Of a stretch of 64,000 nt of DNA, positions 1 through 10,795 are shown in pieces. The stretch's first letter is position 1. Every line of letters begins with the position of its first letter. The stretch spans positions 31,229,552-31,293,551 of the forward strand of contig AP025047.1 in the NCBI GenBank assembly GCA_036186865.1, in the 5' to 3' direction. A model generated the notes under the pieces. It did not search any database. It worked only from the letters and a program-made list of their open reading frames with translations, and was not told the origin of the DNA. The DNA comes from Eustoma russellianum. Taxonomy: Eukaryota; Streptophyta; Magnoliopsida; Gentianales; Gentianaceae. Both the position numbers and the translations under genes were made by a program.

Positions 1-114
1 TTTGTTTTACTTACTGTTTTTATATTTTGTTTTACTTATAGTTTTTACTTTTGTTTACATTATTTTTTTTATTTTGTTTATTATTATATCTGTTAGTGTC
101 GGTAGTTTATATTC

Positions 115-169
<55 letters not shown>

Positions 170-339
170 ATATGAAGATGGCGACTCTAGCGACACAGGC
201 GATCTCACAGATTCTCGATCTCCATTGAATTCAGTTTGGAAATTCTGTTTGTTTTTTTTTTTTGATTTTTCTGCAATCATTTATTACAAACGCATTATTC
301 AATCATTGATTCATCAAGGTAAGGGCCGCGACGAATCTC
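1..339. other. AT-rich leader before LINE-A ORF1
   Basis: No coding region is supported here. The first 117 bases are T-rich and low complexity. They are followed by a TA microsatellite and then about 170 bases leading to the ATG at 340 that opens LINE-A ORF1. The stretch probably includes the LINE-A 5' UTR, but the 5' end of the element cannot be fixed because no target-site duplication is visible inside the window. Confidence 0.5.
118..167. repeat. (TA)n microsatellite, about 25 units
   Basis: About 50 bases of uninterrupted alternating T and A. It lies roughly 170 bp upstream of the LINE-A ORF1 start. The length is likely to be polymorphic and may be misjudged by assembly. Confidence 0.95.
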
Positions 340-457
340 ATGTCGGGGCATGATCCCCCTCCAGGGGATCATGTCTCATTGAAAAAAATCCTTTTCTGAG
401 GTGGTAGCACCAAAAAACCTGGAGCCGTCAACCACTTCACTATGTTTGACTCAAAGG
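340..457 (+). pseudogene. LINE-A ORF1, 5' fragment before the LTR insertion
   Basis: The ATG at 340 opens a peptide beginning MSGHDPPPGDHVSLKK. After a run of A residues the frame slips by one base and continues as SFSEVVAPKNLEPS. The Ser-Phe-(Ser/Ala)-Glu-Val-Val block is a common N-terminal feature of plant LINE ORF1 proteins of the DUF4283 type. The fragment stops at the left edge of the inserted LTR element and resumes after 4854. The one-base change in the A-run (around 383-390) is a frameshift relative to what follows. The assignment rests on continuity across the insertion and on family resemblance recalled from memory. Confidence 0.7.
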
Positions 458-1752
458 TGATACGATCTTGGATCGTATGGAATTAACAATCGCTTCTTTC
501 AACTCCAAAAGATACCTTTGATCAACCCTTGCGTGGGACAATGACGCAAACACCACCTTATTGGATAAGAGATGTCAACAACGTCTACGTCGAGCAATTC
601 AAATCGCCCAATCCAACACGTCGTTCTGTATCTTTGGATTGTAATTCATCAACTAGGTTTACTAAAACTTTGATTCTATCTAGCCTTGATTTTAGTTTGT
701 GAAAATTAAATGAAAAACACAAGTGTAGAGGAAGCACAAAGCTGCCAAAGTTTGGAATTCTGAAATTGAAATTCTGAAAAACCTGCCTTCTCTTGCCGTT
801 GTTTCCTACCTTATATAAGGCTATATTTTGTCTATTCCTACATAATAAATAATCAATGAAATTCCTCATATTACTATCCATCAATCTAAATCAAATCTAC
901 ATAAAAGATAAGTCAAAGCTAATCAATGGAGATTACATAATTCAAATCCCTAAAATCTTGTCCGGAATACACCCTATCAGTTGTTGGTTTCTACCCACTT
1001 CTAGACACCGGTTTGCACGCTGCATAAAAGTTGTAGCGCATGCAATTCCCTTGAATTTGGAGTTTTGAATTACCTCATTTGGACATTTCTTCAAAGTGAT
1101 ATGGCCTTCCAAAGATTAGGTATCCATCCAGTGGGCTTCAGTACATTTTATTCTGGACTCTCATCCTCCATCTGATTTTGGTCCACCTTGTAGCCCGAAT
1201 TAGGAGAAGTGCAAAACATAAAAATCGTGCAGAATTGAGTTATCTGACACCTTTAAGTGGATTGACCCATTTGGACCAGTAATCCGACTTGTGCATCAAA
1301 AATACCAAATAGTGTTCGGCTGCCTTCCAGAAAAATAGGGATCCTCCACTTTTCTTATTTAGCCTTGTCTCCTTAGGAAACATTAAAAAAACGGTCATTA
1401 GCAGTATAAACACATATCAAAAGACTCTTTAAATTATCCTAGACCAAAAAAAAGACAACTCAAACAACTAGACTCAATATTACGACGACAACACATGAAA
1501 TGACCATCCTGCCCTCCCACCAACCCTAACATCTTATGATATGCATTAAGCTCAAGGACAACCAAATCATAGCCTCAATAAACATAGAAAAATCATGAAT
1601 CTATATTCCTTGGCTTGTCTTGCACATGTTTGAACAAGAAGCTCTTTAGTTTACATCTTCTATTTGTGCGAAAGCTTCTTATTTGTGGAGTTTGTATGTT
1701 CAAAGCCCTTGTTTGTGAAATTTTTATGTTTAGGGCTCCATGAATCGTATCA
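458..1752 (-). repeat. 3' LTR of the LARD-like element
   Basis: About 1295 bp, starting TGATACGAT and ending ATCGTATCA. It aligns along its length with 3547-4849, for example at the shared block beginning TTTCAACTCCAAAAG near 497 and 3574. Small substitutions and indels separate the two copies. It is the 3' LTR because the polypurine tract adjoins its inner edge. Confidence 0.93.
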
Positions 1753-1766
1753 TTCCCTCCCTCCTC
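1753..1766 (-). other. Polypurine tract of the LARD-like element
   Basis: The plus strand reads TTCCCTCCCTCCTC immediately inside the left LTR, so the minus strand has an unbroken purine tract ending exactly at the LTR. This is the expected position for priming plus-strand cDNA synthesis. Confidence 0.85.
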
Positions 1767-1912
1767 AAAACGATTCGACCTTGAATCTAAACTCACGAAT
1801 GGATAAGAGAGATACTACACAAATAACTCATAAACTATGTAAGATACAAGTTCAAGCAAATCAAGTGCAGTGATCATACATAATTTAAGCCTAATATGCT
1901 TAGGATGAGCAA

Positions 1913-3008
1913 TCAATTGAATGAAGACATATGCAAATAACAACACAACATAATACTATCTACATGAACACTTAGCACCAATTGCCTCTTTCTAATGTGT
2001 TTAGGATGCACTAGCAAGATAGGTAGAAAACTCCTCACATAAAAATTATCATGCATGAAAGAGAAAGTATGTAAAACATGAAGAATAAACAATGTACCTT
2101 GTACTTTTATTAGCACTTTCAAATCAGATGTATGTGAAGTATCATGCTCAACAAAGCACAAATCAACACTAACATGCAAATTGTCATCTTCAAAATCAGT
2201 TTGCAACGTAACGTCAACTGGATTTCAAATTCATACGCACGCAAACTAGAATTTTCTTGGGATGGAATGTCACAATCAAGCACTCAAACAAAGAATTATC
2301 ATAGATAACCCATTTATGCTTCTCAACATTATCATGTTTATGACCTAGGACATCACTATTCTCACTTGAAATGTCACTCAAATCATCTTGTAAATCAGCA
2401 TGTAAATCAAGAAAATCATGTGAGTCACGTGTAGCACAAACAACTTTAGATTCAAGCTCATCACTTTCAGCACGCAAGTCAGTCTCATACATATGAATAC
2501 GATGAGCATCAACAAGTCTCCTAAGACCTTGCAATTTATTAAGGAAGTCTCATATGTGCACCTCTTGTTCTTCTACTTCTGCAAGGATCTCAAAGTAACA
2601 TTCTTTTTGTGTTAGAAGTTTCTTACGAATGTTAGAATTACGTTCTAAGAACTTCATACAGTCATGTTCAACTTCAATATGATCATGAAAACCAACATGC
2701 AATTTCTTATCAGGTTCACACACATTAGAGTGCAAATCAATATCATTACTGGACTCAGATTTAGACAAACCGGATTTAAACAATTTAGAATCATGCAAGT
2801 CAAGAAGCTTATCATGTAAGTCGTGTTCATTCGGCGCATCAACTTTATCATCATGATCAACATCCGTATCAATTAAAATTTCAACATCATCATCATAAGA
2901 ATCATGCTCAATATCAACATTAAAATCATATTGGTGAATAACACAATGAATCCTATTGTTAAGGGTGTGTGAAGATTTGATCTTTGGTGAGACAAAACAA
3001 AGAAACAA
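1913..3008 (-). pseudogene. Asp/His-rich decayed reading frame inside the LARD-like element
   Basis: On the minus strand an open frame of 152 codons (3008-2550) is followed in the same frame, after a single TGA at 2550-2552, by another 106 codons (2534-2214). A third stretch (2206-1913) lies in a different frame. The peptides are unusually rich in Asp, His, Ser and Glu, with recurrent Asp-Leu-His triplets and short acidic patches such as DSYDDDVEILIDTDVDHDD. I recognise no zinc knuckle, gag helix pattern or catalytic motif. It could be the remnant of an accessory or gag-like protein, or only a reflection of repeated ATGATC/ATCATG-like words in the DNA. No function is assigned. Confidence 0.35.
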
Positions 3009-3531
3009 TGCAAGAAGTCAACTTTTTTTTTTGTCAAAGTCACGTTTTTTTAATGGAAGAAAAAAGAAGGCTGACTCTAATTCTGATTAAAATAAAATGC
3101 TAGCTTTCCGCGTTGATGAATGTATGGATGATAGACATTGTCTTGCCGAATCAAAATTTTAAATTGTATAGCATTTACGTAACAAGTTTGTTTATCTTTC
3201 ATCAATTTGATACAGTCTAATATTAATTGCAAAAGGAATGTGTTTCACCGATTGCTTTTACTTTTGACTACAAAACTTGGGACGGGAATTATATATCGGT
3301 ATGGAGGGATCTTTCTGGTTTTATCTTTGTATGTTTTGAATATGTCGTTGCACTGTAGAAAAAGAACGCAGCCTTCACTTGTTTTGTCTTTAATAAGATG
3401 ACCAATGGATTCGATGAAACAAACGGAAAAGAGGTGGGGGGTGATGGACGCTTCGGTACGAGGAAGAAAACAGTAAGAAAGAAAAAACACAAGAAAGTAT
3501 AAGATATGCAAGTTGTAAAGAAGAAACTTTT

Positions 3532-3543
3532 ACTCTGATACCA
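3532..3543 (-). other. Primer binding site, tRNA-iMet type
   Basis: The minus strand reads TGGTATCAGAGT three bases inside the right LTR. TGGTATCAGAGC is the standard complement of the plant initiator tRNA-Met 3' end, so only the last base differs. Confidence 0.88.
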
Positions 3544-3546
3544 CTT

Positions 3547-4849
3547 TGATATGATTTATAGAATTAACGATCGTTTCTTTCAACTCCAAAAGACATCTTT
3601 GATCATCCCTTATGCGGGACAATGGTGCAAACACCACCTTCTTGGATAAGAAATGTCAACAACGTGTACGTCGAGCAATTCAAATCTTCCAATCCAACAC
3701 GTCGTTCCGTATCCTTAGATTGTGCTTCACCAACTAGGTTTGCTCAAACCTTGATTGGATCTAGCCTTGATTTTAATTTGTGAAAACCAAAGGAAAAATA
3801 CAAGTGTAGAGGAAGCACAAAACTGCCTAAGTTTTGAATTATGAAATTGAAATTCTGAAAAACCTGCCTTCTCTTGCTGTCGTTTCCTACCTTATATAAG
3901 GCTATATTTTGGCTATTCCTACAAGATAAATAATCAATCAAAGTCCTGAAACCACTACCTATCAATCTAAATCAAATGTACATAGAAGATAAGTCAAACC
4001 TAATCAAGGATGATTACATAATTCAAATCCCTAAAATCTCTTCTTGGAATACACCCTATCGGTGGTTGGCTTCTACCTGCTTCTAGGCGTTGAATTAGGG
4101 TTTACACACTTCATCAAAGTTGTAGCGCATGAATTTCCTTGAATTTGGGCTTTTGAATCATCTCATTTGGACTTTCTTAAATGGGATAAGGCCATCCAAA
4201 GATCAGGTATCCATCTAGTGGGCTTCTGTACATTCCATTTTAGACTCCCATTTTCTAATCTGATTTTGGTCCACCTTGTAGCCTGAATTAGAAAAAGTGC
4301 GAAACACAAAAATCGTCCCAAATTGAATTATCTGACACCTCCAAGTAAATTGAATCCATTTGAACCAGTACTCATACCTATGCATCAAGAATACCAAACA
4401 ATGTCCGGCTGTCTTCCTGAAAAATAGGGATCCTCCAAGCAACTTTCCTTATTTAGCCTTGTCTCCTTACAAAACACTCAAAAAACGGCCATTAGTAGTA
4501 GAAACACATATTAAAAGACTCTATATAATATCCTAGACCAAAACAAAGACAATGCAAACAACTAGACTCGATATTACGACAACAACGCATGAAATGACCA
4601 TCCTATCCTCCCACCAACCCTAACATCTTATGATATGAATTAAACTCAAAGACAACCAAATCATAGCCTCAATAAACATCGAAAAAAATCATGCATTTAC
4701 GTTCCTTGGCTCATCTTGTACATGTTTGAACAAGAAGCTCTTTAGTTTACATCTTCTATTTATGCGAAAGCTTCTTGTTTGTGGAGTTTGTATGTTCAAA
4801 GCCCTTGTTTGTAAAGTTTGTATGTTTTAAGGCTTCTTGAATCGCATCA
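3547..4849 (-). repeat. 5' LTR of the LARD-like element
   Basis: About 1303 bp, starting TGATATGAT and ending ATCGCATCA, a degraded version of the terminal inverted repeat of its partner at 458-1752. It is the 5' LTR because the primer binding site adjoins it. The AAAGG duplication follows directly at 4850-4854. Confidence 0.93.
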
Positions 4850-6091
4850 AAAGGTATAAAAGATTACCATCTATATGATTTTCAGCTGAAGAAGTTGACA
4901 TGTATTCTCTTCCATATCAATATACTCTCATTGGTACATTTTGGAATGACCGTCCAAACATGACACAATTATCTCATGGTATGGCGCGTATCGGATTTAT
5001 AAATACACTGGAATTAGGATTATTGGATGATAAACATGTTTTCCTCACTTATTCCATACCGGATGATTACCAACGTTGTTTTTTGTGAAGATCATGGACA
5101 GTGAACAGATACATTATGCAAGTCATAAAATGGACTCCTGATTTTGATCCAAACGTGGACAAACCAACTGTACCAGTATGGGTTTCCATTCGTGGTCTCT
5201 CTATATTTCTTCAGAATAAGTCAGCATTATGGGATATCTCTCATATCATTGGATTTCCTCTCAAAATGGATTCCGCAACATCCAATGGACTTCGACCTTC
5301 AGTGGTTTGGCTTTGTATTGAATTAGATATCTCTGAACCCATACCATCTAGATTACATATACAGGGAGGAGGTCATGAATTTGATCCCTCGGGGGAACAT
5401 GAAAATGTGCCCTTATTTTGCTCTTCCTGTCGCATTCTGGGACATGATAAGAAAGACCCCTAAGAAGAATATTGTCCCCTCGGAAGAACACTCATGTTGT
5501 GGAGGAGGACACCCACTTGTATGAATGTCCTATGTCAAATGCAGGGGAGAATACCTCTGGCGATAGTATTATAACATCATTTGAACATTTGTGTCCTCAG
5601 AGAAATGTAGAGCACCAAGATATTGAGGATACAGATACCTCAGCGCATGCAAAAAAAATTATCCAGGAGATTCCACCACAAGATTTAAATTGATTGGGGG
5701 TTTCTTTAGAGGAGGTTTAGGAGGAACATGATGACTTATTGGGTGCTACGGTATCTGATTGTGAACTTTGCAGGCACGGGAGTAACTGCATGGATATTAT
5801 AATAACTGATGGGGACATACTAGGTGAGATTTCGAAGACAGTTTTCACAACTGTATCTACTGGGTGGAAGATAGATATGCAGGCTTCATCTGAGGAATTA
5901 CAGAGACTAATTACTATTTTGAATTCATTGTCCTCGACATTAGATCAGGATTAACGGAATTGAAGGTACCTCACCTGCTCCCTCGACGATGGCGTACTAA
6001 ACAGGAGATGTTACAATTATATCTACAATCGCAGAGTCGTGTGACAAGATCTTCACACTCTCAATCATCTTCTTCTCAATCAATAATGTGA
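4850..6091 (+). pseudogene. LINE-A ORF1, main part (DUF4283 and CCHC domain)
   Basis: This is the nucleic-acid-binding ORF1 protein of an L1-type LINE. After the insertion the frame runs through FSAEEVDMYS, GLLDDKHVFLTY, VIKWTPDFDPNVDKP and VWVSIRGL, a DUF4283-like pattern. It reaches a CCHC-type knuckle near 5410-5480 (LFCSSCRILGHDKKD), where a stop stands where the run to the last Cys should continue. A serine-rich basic tail ends at TGA 6089-6091. Stops include TGA in the frame near 4882, TGA near 5088, TAA at 5461, TGA at 5691 and TAG at 5718. The last three also occur at the matching places in LINE-B. The ORF1/ORF2 junction is damaged by a short deletion relative to LINE-B. Confidence 0.8.
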
Positions 6092-9000
6092 GAGGTTTGT
6101 CCACCTCTCTTGTTCGACTACCACGTTTGCTAATCTCTCACAAAATACATCTGTTGGTGATAATTGAACCAAAAAAGACCAGCTCTCGTATTTCAATATT
6201 TAGACTGAAGCTTAAGTTTACCAATGCTGAGGCGAGTTGTGAAGGCAAAGTATGGGTATTTTGGAATCATTCTGATCTTTGACTTTTTGTGTAATATACG
6301 GACAACAATGCTCACATTTTCAATATCATTTGATGGGTACGGATATAGTTGCATGGCTTACTCCGGTATATGGATTACACTCGATCAGGGAGAGGAGATG
6401 TCTATGGGTGGATTTGAAGCGTTATTCTGATACAAAAAAAGACCCTTGGAAGGATTATCATCTCCGGTGTTTTCATCGTTGGAGGAGTTTAATGATTGTG
6501 TGTCTTATTGTTCCCTTATTGATATTCCATATGATGGTCCTATGCACACATGGACAAGTGAAAGAGGATTGGATACAGTCAAGAGAAGGTTAGATAGAAT
6601 GCTGTGTTGTGATTCCTTCAATCAACTTTTCCCAAACATGGGAGTTCGACATTTGCCACGTCTAATGTCAGATCATGCTCCACTCTTATTGCGATGTGTT
6701 CAGCAAAAGTTTCTAGGTCCTAAAACCTTCAGATTTTAGAATATATGGACTGAGCATCCAGATTTTATAGATTTTGTTCTAGCATCTTAGAGTTCTAATC
6801 CTACCATAGGTGTTATGCGAGGCTTGTATGATAAACTGAAATCTTTAAATAAGGATTTGCAGACTTGGAGCATATCCATCTTTGGCAATATATTTGTTAA
6901 ATTAAAATCCATAGAACAAGAGCTTACGAGGTGCGAGAGGCAGTTTGACGGGAATCCAACTCCAGATACACGAATGGCGTATCACGCAGCACAAGCTCAA
7001 TATAAAATTACGTCATGAAATCATCTCCTGCATTGGGACCAAAAAAGCACGTGTCAAATGGATAAAGTTCAGTGATGCAAAAACTTCATATTTTCATAAT
7101 ATTGTGAAGGATCGACATCGACGCCAAAGTATAATAAGTATACAAACATCGGATGGTATATTGTGTGATACACATCATACTATACAACAGGCTGCAATTT
7201 CGTACTATACACACCTATTTACAGCAGAACAAATAGCAGATGCATGTGAGATTCTGGACCTAATATAATCAGCTGTTACGGAGACGGATAATCAAATACT
7301 GATGGAACTACCTTTGTTATCAGAGGTTAAAGACGTTGTTTGGGCTTTGGATCCCAATAGTGATCCAGCTCCTCACGGTTATAACGGACAATTTTATCGT
7401 TCTTGTTGGAGTATCATTTAGCTAGATGTCCTCAAGGCTATGCAAGAATTTTTTATGGGATTCCCACTACTACGAGCCATGGGCAAGACTTTAATAAAGG
7501 TCATTCCAAAAACTGCTAATCCTCGTACCTTCTTAGATTTTCGGCCCATAAGTTTGGCAAATTTTATTTCTAAGGTTGCGACCCGCATTCTTGCTTCACG
7601 ATTACAAACATTACTATCTCGGATTATGTCAGCTGAACAAGCAGGTTTTCTGAAAGCAGAAATATATCAGATCATATTTTCATGGCTAGAGAGATGGTTC
7701 GTTCTCTTGATAGGAAAGCTAGAGGATCGAACATTATGATTAAATTAGATATGATGAAAGCATTTGATCGGTAAGTTGGGACTTCTTCTCTCAGCTTCTC
7801 ACTCGCTTTGGCTTTGACAATAGATTTATCACTCTAATATTCAATCATTTGAAAGGAACATTCTTATCATCTTAGTAAACGAAGCTCCAACTGGCCATTT
7901 TCAACCCACTAGAGGGGTTAAGTAAGGGGATTCATTATCCCCTCTCTTATTCATACTTGCTTCAGAGGCATTTTCAAGGGGGTTGAATTATTTGGTTTCA
8001 ACCAGACATCTGAAATCTTTTAATGTTGGTAGGGCTCGACCGTGCACTACACACCTTGCTTTTGCTGATGATTTGCTTATTTTTTTGAATGGTAGTTTGA
8101 CGAATTTGAAAAGATTTAGGCAATTTCTACAGTTGTATCAGAGGACATCGGGTCAGGCTGTGAATTTTACCAAGAGCCAATTTGTGGCAGCTTCGTATCT
8201 TTCCTTTTAAAGGGTTCATCAAATGGAGCATGCCATCCAAATGACCTCAATATCTTTACCTATCAAATAACTCGGAATACATTTATATGAAGGAAAGGAG
8301 AGGGCATCTGATTTCGAATCCTTGGTGTCTTTCTTTTAGGCAAAACTTCATATGTGGCAAAATAAGTTTCTAAACTATGCAGAGAGATTGATTTTAATTA
8401 AATATGTTCTGAGTGTTATCCCTTTACATATGATGGCGGCCTCCTCACTACCACAAAGCATTATTCAAAAATTGCATCGATTAATTTGTAAATTCTTCTG
8501 AGGAGGCACAGATGATAGGGTGAGAGATTCCTGGGTATCTTGGGAGAAATGTTTTCGGCCTACTGGTGAGGGAGGTCTAGGACTACGACGGTTAGAAGAC
8601 ATACAACTTTCTTATTCTTGTAGCCTATTGTGGAGGTTCCATAATCAATCTTCATTAAAAAGCATCTTTTTTCGATCAAGATATGTCAATAGTCCTGAAC
8701 TAGGCTAGAGAATTATAGACTCTCCTGTTTGGAAGCGTATATGTCCAGTCCATTCATTGTGCATGACACATTCTACGATTAGCGAAGCCACGATCAGATG
8801 GATCGGGATGCCGGATGGATTGTTTCCCCTTCGAACAGTATATGAACAAATTCGGCAGGTGGAGATTCGACGCTTATCTCTTCTATTTTTTTGGCATAAG
8901 CTTCTTAGACCCTCTATTCAACTTTTTCTCTGGCTTTTATACCATGCTGCTCTACCTCTCCCGAAAACACTGTTTGAATTTGTAATGATCAGTCCCTTGC

Positions 9001-9905
9001 ACGATCCGTTCTGTCTATCTGCATTAGTAACATGAGATCATATTTTCTTATGATGTACCGAAGTATCTGACATCTGGCGGAATTTCAATTCTTGTTTGGA
9101 TGGACATGCAATATCGAATATCACTCTATTTCCATATTTGTTGCAATGGCGGACTTTCACTCAAGCACAATCATTCAAAGGGCTTCTGCGTATTGTTGCA
9201 CCGGGTATAATTACATGGGAGCTTTGGAAGGTTTATTCATCGATCATGTTTGGAGAGGGAGTATGGTCACGTCGTATGGTTGTTGAGATGATTAGACGAT
9301 CCTTATATGATTAGTCTTCTGCCCACAAGGTAAAAAATATTCCATTACACATACATATTTAGTTTAATGTGGACATTCTCCAACTATGAGATCTCCAAGG
9401 TGCTGGGTGGTTCATTGGCTGCAACCTCCAACTGGTAGATTTAAGTTGAATGTTGATGCGGCACATGGGAGTAAATATGCGGCTGCAAGAGCACTTTTAA
9501 GGGATGATTCAGGACACTTTGTAGGAGCAATTTCTTTTCATTTTCCACTCTCCACTTCGGCTAAAATAGAATAACAGGCAGCATTCGTTTACTCTTTTAT
9601 ATTATGGATGATCTTATACACCTATTGACGTTGAAGTGGATACACAAGAGGTTTTAAGAGAAGTTCAGCAGGGATATTCAATGATAGCCACCGTCTTTCG
9701 TAATCTTTTGCATAATCTCTTTTCATCCTTGACATATACACTAAGGGAAGTGAATAAAGCATCACACTTTCTAGCACAGCTTGACCAGATAAGGAATCTT
9801 CTTTCAATATTTCACAGGGCTTTAGATTTGCCTCCATTAGTTCGAGCCACAATACAGATGCAATTCCACATTTGCGACATGGATAATACTACTGTTCATA
9901 GGTAA
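6092..9905 (+). pseudogene. LINE-A ORF2: endonuclease, reverse transcriptase, zf-RVT, RNase H
   Basis: Decayed ORF2 polyprotein. The apurinic-type endonuclease spans about 6092-6740 (ending HLPRLMSDHAPL, the SDH motif). A 46-bp deletion relative to LINE-B removes the GDFN catalytic motif near 6450. The RT spans about 7440-8210: FRPISLANFISK, IMIKLDMMKAFDR, and an intact FADD at 8061-8072. A zf-RVT region lies near 8880-9000 (FFWHKLLRPSIQLFLW). An RNase H lies at about 9395-9600 (FKLNVDA, LLRDDSGHFVG), with its tail continuing to TAG at about 9905. Numerous stops and frameshifts separate these blocks, including TAG codons at 6737, 6788 and 7419 that are shared with LINE-B. No function is possible. 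The domain order identifies an RNase H-bearing plant L1 lineage. Confidence 0.88.
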
Positions 9906-10540
9906 TGCCCGTATCATTTTCTGAAATGGGGAACCTGGGTAATTTTCATCTCCTTCCATGTTTCTCACTTCCATTTCATTGCACCGATGGTTTTTGGCAC
10001 ATTCCAGATTTTTGCATGTGTCTTCGGATGGAGGCAACACGGGTAGTTTCCTCACAGTCATTGTTCTTTCATTTTTTGTGGTCTTCAGACTATTGTTGTT
10101 GCTATCATCCTTGTTCTGTCTTTCTTGCATGGATTCATGTTGTTTGAGAAGTGGGAGATCATATGGAAGGGCTTCAAGAATCAAGACAAACTTTCACTAT
10201 TCTTGCCATCAGCAAACAAACAGAATTACCGGACGTACCACCCGACAACATCAAATGGGAGCTGCAGTTTGCATCACCTATCCCACTCTCCTCAACTTTA
10301 GCTCGATGTATTTTGTATTTAATTCACCCCAATGATATAAATATGTACACTTTTTCCTTCGCCAAGGTTTTATCCACAAGGGTGGTTTTACTTAGCAAGG
10401 TTTCAATGCAACATATCTTTAGAGGCTGATTACCATTAGTTTTCTTCATTCACTTTTACATACGATGACTAGTTGTATTACGGTTTTCCTCCACCTTAAG
10501 CGAGGCCTTAATAAAATACAATTTTCGATTAATATATTTT
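9906..10540 (+). other. LINE-A 3' UTR and A/T-rich tail
   Basis: Non-coding stretch after the RNase H stop. It ends in a block around 10485-10515 (TTTTCCTCCACCTTAAGCGA and GGCCTTAATAAAATA) that recurs, with variation, at the 3' ends of LINE-D and of the minus-strand fragments E, F and G. It shares a further block around 10355-10400 (AAGGTTTTATCCACAAGGG) with those fragments. This marks a conserved 3' end for the LINE family, likely the region recognised by the reverse transcriptase. Confidence 0.7.
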
Positions 10541-10795
10541 TTTAAGCGAATGTAATTTTATTATGATAATGCCTCGATTAAGGCAGAGGAATACCGCAAT
10601 ACATTAAAATGTAAAGTTCAGTATATGAAAAATAAAAATGTAAAAAACGAATAATATCCAATCTCCAATCATATATGATATACCGCATTAAACCTTGCCA
10701 AGTAAAACCACCCTTATGGATAAAACCTTGCATAAGGAAAAAGCGTACATATATATACACACAAACATGCATACATATACACAAAAAAAAAAATC
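10541..10795 (-). mobile_element. LINE-E, 5'-truncated LINE 3' end
   Basis: Read on the minus strand, this is the 3' UTR of a LINE related to LINE-A. It has the block AAGGTTTTATCCATAAGGGT near 10715-10735, then GCGGTATTCCTCTGCCTTAA near 10580-10600, and ends at a short A-rich tail abutting the LINE-A tail. It has no coding part, so it is a strongly 5'-truncated copy. Its tail meets LINE-A tail to tail. The right edge is set by the start of LINE-D coding sequence and is approximate. Confidence 0.7.

Larger units (their letters stand above)
458..4849 (-). mobile_element. Non-autonomous LTR retrotransposon (LARD-like) inside LINE-A ORF1
   Basis: Two LTRs of about 1.3 kb (458-1752 and 3547-4849) flank only 1.8 kb of internal DNA. 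The left LTR starts TGATACGAT and ends ATCGTATCA, a perfect 9-bp terminal inverted repeat. The right LTR has TGATATGAT and ATCGCATCA at its ends. A 5-bp duplication AAAGG lies at 453-457 and 4850-4854. A tRNA-iMet-type primer binding site lies just inside the right LTR and a polypurine tract just inside the left one, which fixes the orientation as minus. No gag, protease, integrase or RT motif is visible in the interior, so the element would have depended on enzymes supplied by another retrotransposon. Visible divergence between the LTRs points to an old insertion. Confidence 0.92.
340..10540 (+). mobile_element. LINE-A, L1-type non-LTR retrotransposon, decayed and interrupted
   Basis: A plant L1-type LINE read left to right: ORF1 (340-457, resuming at 4855 and ending near 6091), ORF2 (6092-9905) with endonuclease, reverse transcriptase, zf-RVT and a terminal RNase H, then a 3' UTR of about 630 bp. 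The minus-strand LTR element at 458-4849 splits ORF1. Removing that element with one copy of its AAAGG duplication brings the ORF1 frame directly together (Leu-Thr-Gln-Arg, then Tyr-Lys-Arg-Leu-Pro), so the LINE was there first. Many stops and frameshifts make both proteins non-functional. LINE-B (26563-64000) is a close relative and shares several of the same stop codons. The true 5' end may lie before 340. Confidence 0.85.

Noticed and set aside
51..353. Open frame across the TA microsatellite
   Set aside because: It is mostly Tyr-Ile repeats from (TA)n. The supported start for LINE-A ORF1 is the ATG at 340 in another frame.
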